From Erythroxylum novogranatense (taxonomy: Eukaryota > Streptophyta > Magnoliopsida > Malpighiales > Erythroxylaceae): a stretch of DNA of 64,000 bases. This document shows positions 45,931-56,895 of the stretch, piece by piece. Each line of letters begins with the position of its first letter. Position 1 is the stretch's first letter. Below the pieces are notes generated by a model. The model did no database searches and was not told the origin of the DNA. It saw only the letters and a program-made list of their open reading frames with translations. The translations under genes and the position numbers were made by a program. The stretch is from contig CM057231.1 in NCBI GenBank assembly GCA_029891385.1, positions 20,615,300 through 20,679,299 of the forward strand. Direction: 5' to 3'.

Positions 45931-47335
45931 GTATATTTATGATTAAGATCAATCTTTCTACTTCTGTTCCACATTCTTCGGTATTAGATACTGGTTATGG
46001 TTCTCACTTATGTAATAACATGTAGATGTTAACAAGGAGTGGATCATTGAAGAAAGGCAAAATGGACCTACGAGTTAGCACTCGAGCAAGAGTTACCGCA
46101 ATAGCTGTAGGAACTTATAGTTTAACTTTGCCTTCTGGCCTTATATTAGAACTTGATAATTGTTATTATGTTCTTGTTATTACAAGAAACATCATTTCTA
46201 TTTCTTATTGGATTTGAATGGATTTGTGTTTATAATTAAGAATAACAGTTGTTTTTTTATAAAGATGATGTTTATTATGGATCTAGATTGCTTATAAATG
46301 GTTTGTATGAGTTAGATCTAGAAAGGACAAATCTTAACATAAATAGTAAAAAATGAAAATTAAGTAACCAAACTCCATCTTATTTATGGCATTGTAGATT
46401 AGGTCATATCAATGAAACTAGAATCATAAAATTACATAAAGAAGGATATTTGGATCCTTTTGATTATGAATCATATGAAATTTATGAATCTTGTTTATTA
46501 GGAAAGATGATTAAACTACCCCTTAAGGGAAAGGGACAACGTGCTAGTGAGTTACTATAATTAATATATTAAGATATATGTGGACTTATGTCCACAAATG
46601 CTAGACGTGGATACTCATATTTCATTACGTTCACCTATGACCATTCTAGATATGGTTATATGTACTTGATGAAACAAAAGTCTGAATCATTTAAAAAGTT
46701 CAAAGAATTTAGACTAGAGGTAGAGAAACAATCTAGTAAAAGTATTAAGACACTTAGATTAGATCGAGATGGTGAATACTTAGACCACGAGTTTCTTGGT
46801 TACTTAAAAGATAATAGGATTATCTCATAATGATCTCCTCCTACAACTCCACAATATAATGGAGTTTTAGAGAGGAGAAATCGTACACTATTAGATATGG
46901 TACATTCCATGATGAGTCATGCAGTCCTTCCTATATCCATTTAGGGATACATAATTGAAATCGCAATATATCTTCTAAATAGAGTTCCATCTAAATCGGT
47001 TAATAAGACACCATATCAGATATGGACTGGTAGAAGACCTGGATTATGACACTTAAAGATTTGGGGATGTGAAGCATGTTATATCTGATAAGTTTCAAGT
47101 TAAATAAGATAAATGCAAATTTGTGGGGTATTCGAAAGAAAGTTTCGGTTATTAATTCTATCATCCTATTAAGCAAAAGGTGTTAGTCTCAAGACATGTT
47201 ACATTCTTAGAGAGAGAATTTATTCTCAAAGAAAGTAGTGGTAGTGAGGTTGAACTTAGAGACGATCAAGAACTACAAATTCATATCTACTTGGAAGAAA
47301 AACCTCAAGTTGATACATACGATGCATAACTGAGA
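45931..47335 (+). pseudogene. Copia-3 protease and integrase remnant
   Basis: The protease site reads LDTGYGSHLCNN (near 45985; family DTGCGSHIC). LPSGLILELDNCYYVLVITRNIIS follows in pieces. The GAG-pre-integrase block has LGHINETRI and ESCLLGKMIKLPL. The integrase core from 46588 has STNARRGYSYFITFTYDHSR, LRLDRDGEYL (second Asp region) and, after a stop, PQYNGVLERRN (last Glu region). The C-terminal NRVPSKSVNKTPYQIW and KIWGCEA follow with frame changes. The piece matching the first bases of the window (DHEFLSYLK) is at 46782 (DHEFLGYLK), confirming the shared family with Copia-1. Confidence 0.9.
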
Positions 47336-48371
47336 GTTCAAAAGATATATAGTCCACGACGAACTAGTAGGATACGCCATCCTCCCAATATATTAGATCT
47401 ATATATTGAGTGTGGAAAGGATAACGTATCACTCATAGATGATGAGCTTACTATTTTTAAAGAAGCAATGTCAGACATTAATTCTTTAAAATGACAGGAA
47501 GCCATGAAATCCAAAATGGAATCCATGTACACTAACCAAGTATAGAATTTGGTGGATGCATTTGAGTACCTATTAGGTGCAAATGGATTTTTAAGAGAAA
47601 AACTAACATGGATAGAAATGTACATATGTACAAAGTAAGGTTGGTGGTGAAAGGTTATAGACAAAAACAAGGAGTTGATTTTGATTAAACTTTTTAGCCA
47701 GTAGTTAAATCCATAAGGATTTTATTAGTTATAACAGCATACCATGATTATGATTTTTGGCAAATGGATGTCAAAATAACATTTCTCAATCGAAATTTAC
47801 AAGAGGATTTGTATATGACACAACCTAAAGGTTTTGAATCCAAAGAATTTCCTGATTAAGTGTGCAATTTGCAAAGGTCCATTTGTGGACTTAAGTAAGC
47901 ATCGCGAAGCTAGAACATCTGTTTTGATGAAACAATTAAAAAGTTTGATTATTTAAAAAATGTAGATGAATCTTATGTTTACAAAAAGGTAAGTGGGAGT
48001 GTATTCATTTTCTTAGTGCTTTATGTGTATAAAATATTGCTTATTAGAAATGACATTTCAATATTCCAGTCTATTAAGATTTGGTTATCTAAGAACTTTT
48101 CCATGAAGGATATGGGCGAAGCAGCTTATATATTACGTATAAAGATCTATCGAGATAGATCAAGCAACCTAAAAAGGTTGCTTGGATTATCTTAATCTAC
48201 GTACATAGATAAAGTGTTAAAGAGGTTTAGCATGGAGAATTTCAAGAGGGGATTCTTTTCCATATCACATGGGATTTCTCTCTTACAGAGTATGTGTCCA
48301 CAGACATAAAAGGAGAGAGATAAAATAGATTGTACTACTAGATCAATCATGTATGCACTACTATGTACTAT
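47336..48371 (+). pseudogene. Copia-3 reverse transcriptase, cut short
   Basis: It reads SDINSLK*QEAMKSKMESMY, KANGFLREKLT-type frameshifted text, WQMDVKITFLNRNLQ and VCNLQRSICGLK. The catalytic motif is LYVYKILLI (near 48025) where Copia-1 has YVDDILLI, so both Asp are lost. The text continues through MKDMGEAAYILRIKIYRDRS to SIMYALLCT at about 48370, where it stops. RNase H is missing from the window. Confidence 0.9.
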
Positions 48372-48403
48372 TATTGGGCCCCATTCATAAAGCCCAACCA
48401 AGG
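48372..48403 (+). repeat. 32-bp LTR-terminus-like stub
   Basis: TATTGGGCCCCATTC... followed by AAGCCCAACCAAGG resembles an LTR end (compare TATTGGGCCCCGTTTC at the G1 LTR terminus) and partly repeats the first bases of the next LTR (TTGGACCCCG...GAGCCCAAC). It is neither Copia-3 coding sequence nor part of G2. Confidence 0.45.
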
Positions 48404-50955
48404 TGTTGGACCCCGTTCCCTGAGCCCAACTATCCGATTTGAAATCAAAAAGTGTAAACGGGTTTCCTTGTAGGGTTATTGCAACAAACCCTCGTTTGGT
48501 TTGAATCAATCCTTTCTAATTCAAATCCAAAAGCTACCAATTTCTACGGAGAGGTAGAAAAACGTGTTAGGAATCCAACACTTCAAGAATCACTCAATTT
48601 GGAGATCGGAAGAAGAAGTTATGGTCAAGAGAATATAATATGTTCATGTCCTTATTCCGACTGAACATGTCTTGGTGCGATTTCCATAACTTCTAGAAAT
48701 GTCAGATTGATTTTGTTTTTAGACCATTCAAAAGAAGACATCAAGATATACAACTCTTATGTAGATCTTGAAGCGAGATTCGGCCTCTAAAATGGTCAAA
48801 ATTATGATTTACTGTAGCTGACCCGAGGCACATAATGGCTAAAAAGCCAATTTTCATCCGAGAATGTTAGTTAAACGGACATCCAAGTCCATTTAACGGA
48901 ACTACACTAGCCTGGGAGTCCTTTTTCACCCGACAAAGACCCTTCAAAGGTTCCTAAACCCATCCTAACATCCCCTTACCTCATATTCTTCTCTAATGCC
49001 ACAAAAAACCACTTCAAATCCATTAAACAACTACAAACATCATTGAAACTCAACTCCAAAGGATTCATCACACACATCCTTAACAAGAACAACATATTCT
49101 AAAACTAGCCACAATTGGAATTCTCAACCAAAGTTAAGCATATCCATTATAGTCAAACTTGAAGGAAACATAATCATACAAAATGAACTTCTCAATTCTC
49201 ATTCTCATTTAAAAATAAACCAATGTTTAAACAAGCTTTACTTACATATCAACACATACATCAACTTAATACAAAATACAAATGATGCCCATGTTTGATA
49301 TGCCTATAAAGCTAGCCAAATGTTGCTAAATACAAAAGACTCCTAGCTATCTTGGAGTGTCCCAAATGCCTTGCAAGGGTTGTTACTCTTCTCGGTCCGC
49401 ACTTGAGGACGAAAATTATGGGTTGAGCTATACAGCTCAGTGGCTAACTTACTCATAGCCATTGGCAATGAGCCACACAATCATATATCAACAAATATCT
49501 ATAAAGACCAACAATGAATCTTAGCATTCATAATTTCCAAACATAATCTCATAATTCAATACGTCATCACGTTAAACCCAATTGATGTCATTTCTTATTC
49601 AAGCATAACACACAATTTTCATCCTAACATAACACATCGAAATGCTAATGCACACACAATTTGGCTCGAGGGTTCCGTGAACAAAACAGAGAAATCAAAG
49701 TTTACTCTGTGAACGAAACGAATCCACTTTCAGATCTCGTGGGCCACAAGCGGGCAGCTGGGAGAAGGCTTAACGTCGACGTGCACGTGACTAATGAAAC
49801 GGTTCCTCTCTTGCCCAAACACAATCAAATCTCATACTTAGTTCAATTATTCACAATCTCACATTCTCATGCTTAATTCAATCATTGTCATGGTTTTCTT
49901 ATACCAAAATGCCATAATTCAATTCAATGGCATAACAATCATACCACAATGTCAAGCATTTGTCAATGCATAACATGACATAATCACAATTCAATTCTCA
50001 TCAAAATGTCATATATCTTTCAATGCATAACATAGCATAAACACATCACAATGCATTTTCCTCATCATAGCAATTCACAATTTATCAATTCAAGCATATA
50101 CATACACATATATACACGCACAAGGCATTTTTCCCATTACACAATAACTACAAATAAATTACCCACCTTATACTCTTGAAAATCAAACTTCAATGATGCC
50201 TTTCCTCTTGCTCTTGGGTAGGCTCTTGATTTCCTAACATAACCCAAAAATTCTCATTAACTTTTTAATCCAAATGGAAATCCCCAATTTCCATAATCAT
50301 AACAAATTGCAATTAACCCTAATCAAACTCCAATTTAACCTACTTATGGCTCATATAGGTTAGAAAACTCAACACCTAGCTTAGAAACCCAAAAACCCTA
50401 TGGATCTTAGCATCTTCTTCTTCCTCCAAGAATTCCCAACACAAACACCTTTCTCTCTCTAAAACTCCTTCATCTCAGCAAAACAACCCATTTCTCTCTT
50501 CTAAGGCAAGAAAAAGGAGTAGAACTTACCTTGAAAGCCTTGATTTCTTCTTCTTTCCACGATTTTTCTCCTTTTCCCTAGCCTTTTTCGATTTTCTTCT
50601 TCTTCTCTCCTTCCCTCATGTTTTTCCCTTCTTCTTTTTGGGCTATTCACGACAACTCCTCTTCTTCCCTCTAATTTTTCCTCTTTGTTCTTCCTTAACT
50701 TCCCATCAAACCCCTCACTAACATGGCCTTTCCAAGTTTGCCCTTGTTTTGTCTTATATGGCACTACTCCTCCAACCATTTACTCCCCATTAATTCTAAC
50801 TAACTACCTATCTTTCTAACTTAATTTTAACTAATTTCAAGCCTACTACATTAATGACCCAATTCTAAAATAATAAATAATTGAACAAACAACCAAGCAT
50901 GAAGAAATCATTAAGAAAATAATAATTAAAATTTAAAGCAAATCGAGATCCAACA
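48404..50955 (-). repeat. G2 3' LTR (Tekay-like)
   Basis: On the plus strand it starts TGTTGGACCCCGTTCC and ends TCGAGATCCAACA; 2552 bp. On the minus strand it directly follows a polypurine tract and the chromovirus pol end. Intron-like sites lie on the minus strand at 50529 (CAAG|GTAAGTT) and 49402 (GTCCTCAAG). The hairpin position (about 49690-49730) is diverged. Confidence 0.88.
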
Positions 50956-52020
50956 ACTCTCCTCCCCTAAAAGAATTTCGTCCTCGAAATTCTTACCTGA
51001 GTCATTAAAAACGTGCGGGTACTTCTGCCTCATTGCTTCTAAAGGCTCCCATGTTGCCTCCTCTGTCGAATGGTTCCTCCATAAGACTTTAACTAGTTTC
51101 ACAACCTTAGTTCTTAAAACCTTTTCCTTCGAATCCAAAATCTCCACTGGTTGCTCTTCATAAGTCAAATCTTCCCTTAATTGGACTTCTGAAGGTTGAA
51201 CTATATGGGAAGGGTCTGATCGATACTTCCTTAACATCGATACATGGAAGAAATTGTGAATCTTAGACAATTCTGCTGGCAAAGCTAACTTGTAAGCTAA
51301 AGGCCCAATTTTCTCAATAATCTCATAAGGGCCTATATACCTCGGACTTAGCTTGCCTTTCTTACCAGATCTCAAAACCCCTTTCCATAGAGAAGCTCTA
51401 AGAAACACTCTGTCTCCAACTTCAAATTCCATCTCTTTTCTATGTGCATCCGTGTAGCTCTTCATTCTATCTTGAGCTGCTTTAAGTCTCTATTTCACCA
51501 ACTTAATCTTGTCAACAGTGACTTGCACCAACTCAGGTCCTACAAGTCTCCTCTCACCTTCCTCATCCCAACAAATAGAAGTTCTACATCTCCTACTATA
51601 AAGAGCTTCATATGGTGCCATCTCAATTCCCGAGTACTAGGAATTATTATAAACAAATTCTATTAAAGACAAATGATCACCCCATGAGCCTTTGAAATCC
51701 ATAACACAAGCTCTCAGCATTGCCTCTAAAGTCCGTATTGTTCTCTCCGATTGTCCATCAGTCTGTGGATGGAAAGCTATACTAATGTGCAACTTAGTTC
51801 CCAACGCCTCCTGTAAGCTTTCCCAAAACCTAGAGGTGAACCTGGGATCTCTATCCGAGACTATCGAACTTGGAATTCCATGAAGTCTTATTATCTCATC
51901 CATGTATTTCTTGGCCAACGCATTTAACGAATCCATCTGTCTAATTAGCAAGAAATGAGCAGACTTGGTTAACCTATCCATAATCACCCATATTGCATCA
52001 TGCTTCCTACTGGTTCTTGG
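50926..52020 (-). pseudogene. G2 integrase and chromodomain (Tekay-like chromovirus), 5' cut
   Basis: On the minus strand from 52020 it reads HDAIWVIMDRLTKSAHF, then IVSDRDPRFTSRFWESLQEA (second catalytic Asp) and FHPQTDGQSERT (catalytic Glu). Stops occur after FVYNNS (about 51640) and in LVK*RLKAAQ (about 51492). The C-terminal domain from 51465 has [30 protein letters not shown] and [14 protein letters not shown] chromodomain follows: [28 protein letters not shown] (about 51070). It ends NFEDEILL at the polypurine tract. RNase H, RT and gag would lie upstream but are displaced beyond the window by insertion of G3 at 52021. Confidence 0.94.
50958..50971 (-). other. G2 polypurine tract
   Basis: The minus strand reads TTTAGGGGAGGAGA just before the LTR. 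It also encodes the final residues after FEDEILL. Confidence 0.75.
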
Positions 52021-52687
52021 TGTTGGGCCCCAAATTGTTTTTCTTGATGTTATTAAGTATGAATTATGTTGATTGTATAAATTGTTACATAGTTTGATTT
52101 TTTTTTGAAGTATTAGGTGGAAAATTAGGATGAATTTGAGATTAGTGTGGAATTAGTGGTAACAAAAGAATAAAAGTGTATAAGGGCAAAATGGGCAAGT
52201 CACTTAAGTAGGTTGGTTTAAGGCTTTGCAAGGAGGGGCATGGTAGTCATTTTGCTTTCATTTTAGCTTAGGTGTTAGAGTTAGAAGAAGAAAAGAAAGG
52301 AAAATAAAAAGAAAGGAAAGGAGAAGAGGGAGTCGTAGGAAGAGGGGAAGAAGAAGAAAAAGAGGAAGCTAGGTTTGGCGATTTTCGAAGGATTTGAAGC
52401 ATTCTCTGGTAAGTATGAGTTTATTTCTTCTTGTTGGAGATGGATTAAACCCTAGATTTGCTTGAAATGATGTTAGAAGCAATGGTTTAGGGTTTAAGGG
52501 AAAAATAGGTGAAATCTCTTAGGGTTGATGATCATGTTATGGTTATGCTTGATTTTGGGTTAGAATGGGTTTAGAACTGAAGATTAAGACATGAATCAAG
52601 GTTTAAATGTGTTGCATGTGAAAAAGGGGAAGGATTTAAGTGGGAAATGCTGGAGAATCAGGTTCAGAGACGTTCTCCAAACCCGCA

Positions 52688-52847
52688 CGTCGTGACGTGA
52701 ATAAGGCTGTTCGTCGCGACGTGCACAAGGCTGTTCGCCACGACGTGAACAAGGCTTTTCGTCGTGACGTGCACAAGTCGTTCGTTGCGACGTGCGAGGC
52801 AGATGTATTTCATTGCGACGAGCGGGGCCTTCGCCGCGACGAGCCCT
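52688..52847 (+). repeat. Palindromic 24-bp minisatellite, seven units
   Basis: Units start at 52688, 52712, 52736, 52760, 52783, 52811 and 52832. Each begins with a palindrome-like core (CGTCGTGACGTG, CGTCGCGACGTG, CGCCACGACGTG and so on), mostly followed by AACAAGGCTGTT-like text. It is rich in CpG within an AT-rich LTR. LTR-B has three units at the same place. Confidence 0.92.
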
Positions 52848-53556
52848 CAATTTCCAGCAAAGATGAATTTTAATGTTTTGAGCATATCTTTTGTTTCAGA
52901 AGTCCTATTGAGGTGATTTTTGATGCGTTGTAAACTAGGGACATAGATCTACAAGTTTTGTGAAGAAGAGAAGTTCTGAATCAGTCTTTAAAGATATGAA
53001 ATTTTGGATGGAAATTAAGAATAGAAATATTGTTTCAGCATGAGTTATTGAATGGGATTTTGGTTCTTGTTTTAGGAAATCAAGTCAGGCAAGAGGATTA
53101 AGAGGTTCAAGAGGAAACTCATTCCTAGGCAAGAACAAGCAAGGATTTCAAGGTTGGTACATGTTTATAATAGAGTAAATAAGTCACTCATTGTTTTGTT
53201 TAAATCAAGAAAGATTTAATGATTTACAATTGGCATCATCAATGTTGCATTATTTGCTATCGTGGAATAATTATATGTTACTATATGATTTGCATTAATG
53301 ATTATTAAAAAGGTTTCAAAAGGGGTTTTCTCCTTTCAAGAATAGATGCACATGAAATCATGTTTTCCGAAATATATGAAGAGCAAGTTTCCAAGCAAGT
53401 GCCGGTTTGGCAATCAAGTTTACAAGACTTTGAATCATGCATGTTATGTGGGTTTGTGGTAGTCCCAAGAACCATCACGTGCACGTTGACCATGAAAAGG
53501 CTTCTCCCGCCTGCCTGCTAGTGGCACGGAGCTCCCCACAAGGACTCCAACTACGA

Positions 53557-53588
53557 CTACACAGGACCATGTAGATGGAAATGTGTAG
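53557..53588 (+). promoter_or_regulatory. Conserved LTR hairpin (G3)
   Basis: Arms CTACACA / TGTGTAG, internal loop GGA / AAA, inner helix CCAT / ATGG, loop GTAG. Bracketed by ACGA / TCGT, which pairs as ACGG / CCGT in LTR-A. Confidence 0.7.
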
Positions 53589-54215
53589 TACGTCGTGAAC
53601 CTGAACTAACCTAAACCATTATGCTATGTTATGTGTTTATGATCTAGTGTTATGTTGCATGCATCATGAATTGTTCAAGAATCAAGTATTTCAAGATAAT
53701 GACTCATACATGCTCAATTGCTATGATTTTAACAAGTACCATGACAATGAGTTATTTTTTATTACTTTTGCTTATTCCTATATTATAAATATGTTCCCAC
53801 GGGCTTTATAGCTCACCCCCTCTATCTCCCCCATTCAGGTGACGAGCAAGAGACCGAGTGAGTCACGAGTTACGACAGCACTTCATTTTGTTATGTTTAC
53901 TTATTTTCAATGTTATATTTTTGGAAGTCAAGGCTTTAGTTACATTTCAAGTATCATTGGTTCAAGGGTATTTTGTATTTTTGGCTCTTGAACTCAAAGT
54001 TGTAATTTGGATTGAAATGTTCTTAAAGCTTTGTAAAACTCATCTTATGGTGCATGAATTATGGATTTGTTTGTTTTAATCATGAAAGCAAGTTTTGAGT
54101 TTGTTCAGGGTGGGTCCATTGAGCTTCCGATGGTCTTTACACGTTCCACCTCATGCATCAAGCATCACGCTCTCATGTCCAATGTTGGGTTCCGAAAACG
54201 GGGTCCAACATGCTG

Positions 54216-54227
54216 TGGTATCAGAGC
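54216..54227 (+). other. G3 primer-binding site
   Basis: TGGTATCAGAGC, five bases after the LTR end; initiator-Met tRNA type. Confidence 0.92.
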
Positions 54228-54368
54228 GCCTAGGTTTTGTTCTAGGGATGCATAGCATTGCTTTCAAGGACTTGCACTATTTTACATGATTTGAACTATT
54301 TTTGCATGCTTTGGGAATTGTTTTACTTGAACTAAAGTTTTTAATGGTTTTATATTGAAGGAGTGAAC

Positions 54369-55440
54369 ATGCCACCCCGAAAGAGAACTCGAGGAGCTAT
54401 GACTCGATCTCATTCTCGTCAAGGGAGCACGGATGAATCCCATATCCCGCATGATGCTGGGACACATTCTGCTTCGATTTCTTAGGCACCTAGTTTGCAA
54501 CAAGAAGTGCCTCCTCCGCCTCCTCCTATGCCTCAGGGAAATCCCATGGATCCGAGTTTCTTTCAAGCCTTTGCTCAAGCTTTCACGTATGCCATGGGTA
54601 AGAGATCTCAGATTCCAATGCAAGCTCCAGTAGACAGGAGTGGGCAGTAAGATAAGCTCCGTAAGTTTGGGGTTGTGGATTTCAGTGGGACGACAAATCC
54701 AGAAGAGGCCGAAGCCTGGTTGAAGAGGACCGAGAGGGTTCTAGTTCAGATGAGATGCACAGATGAGGAGAAGCTAGACTATGCAGTCAGTCTGTTGCAG
54801 GATGACGCACTGCATTGGTGGGAATCAGTGCCTCACAGTCAGGTTATTCCTTCGGCGTTGACATGGAGGGACTTTGTGGAAGTGTTCAGAAAGAAGTATC
54901 TCTCCAGAGTGTATGTGCAAGAGAAGGCCATGGAATTTCTAAACCTCACTCAGAGAGACATGAGTGTGAGCGAGTATGAGCTGAAGTTCACACAGTTTTC
55001 TCATTACGCAGTCAACATTGTGGCGAAAAAAGAAGATAAGTGCCGTAAGTTTGAGGGAGGTCTTTACTTGGGGATCAGGGAGAAAGTCTTTATCCACAAT
55101 TTCTGCGACTACCAGCAATTGGTGGATGTGGCACTCCAGGCTGAAAAGCTGGAGAAGATCAAGCAGGAAGTGAGCAAGAAGAGGAAGAACAGGGAGCAGA
55201 CTTTCAAGAAAGGAACTAGTGCTCCTATGCCTGAGAGGAGCTCTCACAGTCAGAGTGAAGTGGGTAGCAGTGGAGTTACCAGGGGCAAGCAGGTGAGGGC
55301 GGTATCAGGGCAAGCCTCTAATGTGAGAGGCACTGGAAGAGCAGGAAAGAGTTGGTTCACCAACCCCTTATGTGACCAGTGTGGGAAACATCACCAGGGA
55401 GAGTGTCTCAAATTGCTTGGAGTCTGTTTCAGATGTGGAG
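54369..55440 (+). pseudogene. G3 gag (Tekay-like), disrupted by G4
   Basis: Start ATG at 54369 (MPPRKRTRGAMTRS), 158 bp after the LTR. Two stops, TAG near 54483 and TAA near 54648, replace Gln codons by C-to-T changes. Otherwise the frame is open for over 350 codons. The retrotrans_gag domain is clear: FSGTTNPEEAEAWLKRTERV, LLQDDALHWWESV, FRKKYLSRVYVQEKAMEFL, MSVSEYELKFTQFS and IREKVFIHNFCDYQQLVD. A Cys/His block CDQCGKHHQGEC follows, then the CCHC knuckle begins CFRCG and is cut at 55440 by the G4 LTR. Capsid and nucleocapsid role. The rest of the element lies beyond the window. Confidence 0.95.
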
Positions 55441-56118
55441 TGTTAGAACCCGATCCCGAGACCGGATCCCAACTCCAACTATTTATACCTTAACATTAAC
55501 GCTCATGCTCTTGCTTACATTCCACACCTATTGGACCCGTTTCCATAGCCCAAAATTTCGAGCCCTAAAGCTTGCGCCCCTACTTTCAGCAAGTTTGATG
55601 TGTGGTTCCATAAGGGTGATGAGCGACACTACCTAATCATCAAAATCACATTTAGACTTGTTCATATCAATGTAGCTTAAGGCCTCACGTTCACACAGAG
55701 GCAAGAATCACCTTAATCGGAGTCATATAACTCAAGATACACTCCAAAAATCTAAGAGAGTTCATACCCGAAACATGCCCTCTTAACTGACCTTTCACTT
55801 GTTTTAGAACAAACTTTCTCAATTTAACTCCAATTGATACCGAATCTTATGGAGTGAAAGATATGTGTGTTATAAATCCAATGGTTCAAGCCTCACCTCA
55901 TTTGGAGGTCGTATGAGAGAATTATGCCCGAAACATTGGACCATGCTCACTTCTGAAATCGGATTGAAACTCTTTTGGCGCGATTTGCTATAACTTTTAA
56001 TTTACAGCTCCAAATGCTTTCGTTCTTTCACCATACGAAAGTAGACATCTAGATCTACAACTCTCATGAAGACTACAAAGGCTGATTCTATCTCTTACAT
56101 TCTGCAGCGTCCTATTTT

Positions 56119-56895
56119 TCCATCATCTGATTTCTATCATCTGGTTTTCTATCGTCTGATTTCTATCTTCTGCTTTTCTATCTTCTGCTTTTCTATCTTC
56201 TGATTTCTATCTTCTGCTTTTCTATCTTCTGATTTCTATCTTCTGCTTTTCTATCTTCTGCTTTCTATCTTCTGCTTTTCTATCTTCTGATTTCTATCTT
56301 CTGCTTTTCTATCTTCTGATTTCTATCTTCTGCTTTTCTATCTCTGATTTCTATCTTCTGCTTTTCTATCTTCTGCTTTTCTACCTTCTGATTTCTATCT
56401 TCTGCTTTTCTATCTTCTGCTTTTCTATCTTCTGATTTCTATCTTCTACTTTTCTATCTTCTGCTTTTCTACTTTCTGATTTCTATCTTCTGCTTTTCTA
56501 TCTTCTGATTTCTATCTTCTGCTTTTCTATCTTCTGATTTCCTTCCTTCTGATTTCTATCTTCTGATTTCCTTCCTTCTGATTTCTATCTTCTGATTTCC
56601 TTCCTTCTGCTTTTCTATCTTCTGATTTCTATCTTCTGCTTTTCTATCTTCTGCTTTTCTACCTTCTGATTTCTATCTTCTGCTTTTCTACCTTCTCGAT
56701 TTCTATCTTACGCTTTTCTATCTTCTGCTTTTCTACCTTCTGATTTCTATCTTCTGCTTTTCTATCTTCTGATTTCTATCTTCTGCTTTCCTTCCTTCTG
56801 CTTTTCTATCTTCTGATTTCCTTCCTTCTGATTTCTATCTTCTGATTTCCTTCCTTCTGATTTCTATCTTCTGATTTCCTTCCTTCTGCTTTTCT
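56119..56895 (-). repeat. Pyrimidine-rich minisatellite, about 50 units of 14-15 bp
   Basis: Alternating TTCTATCTTCTGAT and TTCTATCTTCTGCTT units (variants TTCCTTCCTTCTGAT) form a strongly strand-asymmetric C/T-rich array; on the minus strand it is A/G-rich. The array begins again at about 63926 and runs out of the window in the other LTR. Related, more diverged units occur in LTR-D (14590-15590). Confidence 0.95.

Larger units (their letters stand above)
52409..53838 (+). other. Predicted LTR intron (G3)
   Basis: Donor CTCTG|GTAAGTATG at 52409, close to the plant consensus. Acceptor with a pyrimidine tract, TCTATCTCCCCCATTCAG|GT, ending at 53838. Length 1430 bp. It contains the palindromic array and the conserved hairpin. 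Confidence 0.5.
52021..54210 (+). repeat. G3 5' LTR (Tekay-like)
   Basis: Starts TGTTGGGCCCCAAAT and ends CGGGGTCCAACA; 2190 bp. A PBS follows at 54216. It interrupts G2 integrase (flanking CTTGG at 52016-52020; the other copy is outside the window). It is homologous along its length to solo LTR-B. No clear TATA box is seen; a purine-rich stretch at 52270-52370 precedes the predicted donor. Confidence 0.93.

Noticed and set aside
56119..56895. Regular repeats that superficially resemble a CRISPR array
   Set aside because: Units are 14-15 bp with no unique spacers, in plant nuclear DNA inside an LTR; this is a minisatellite.
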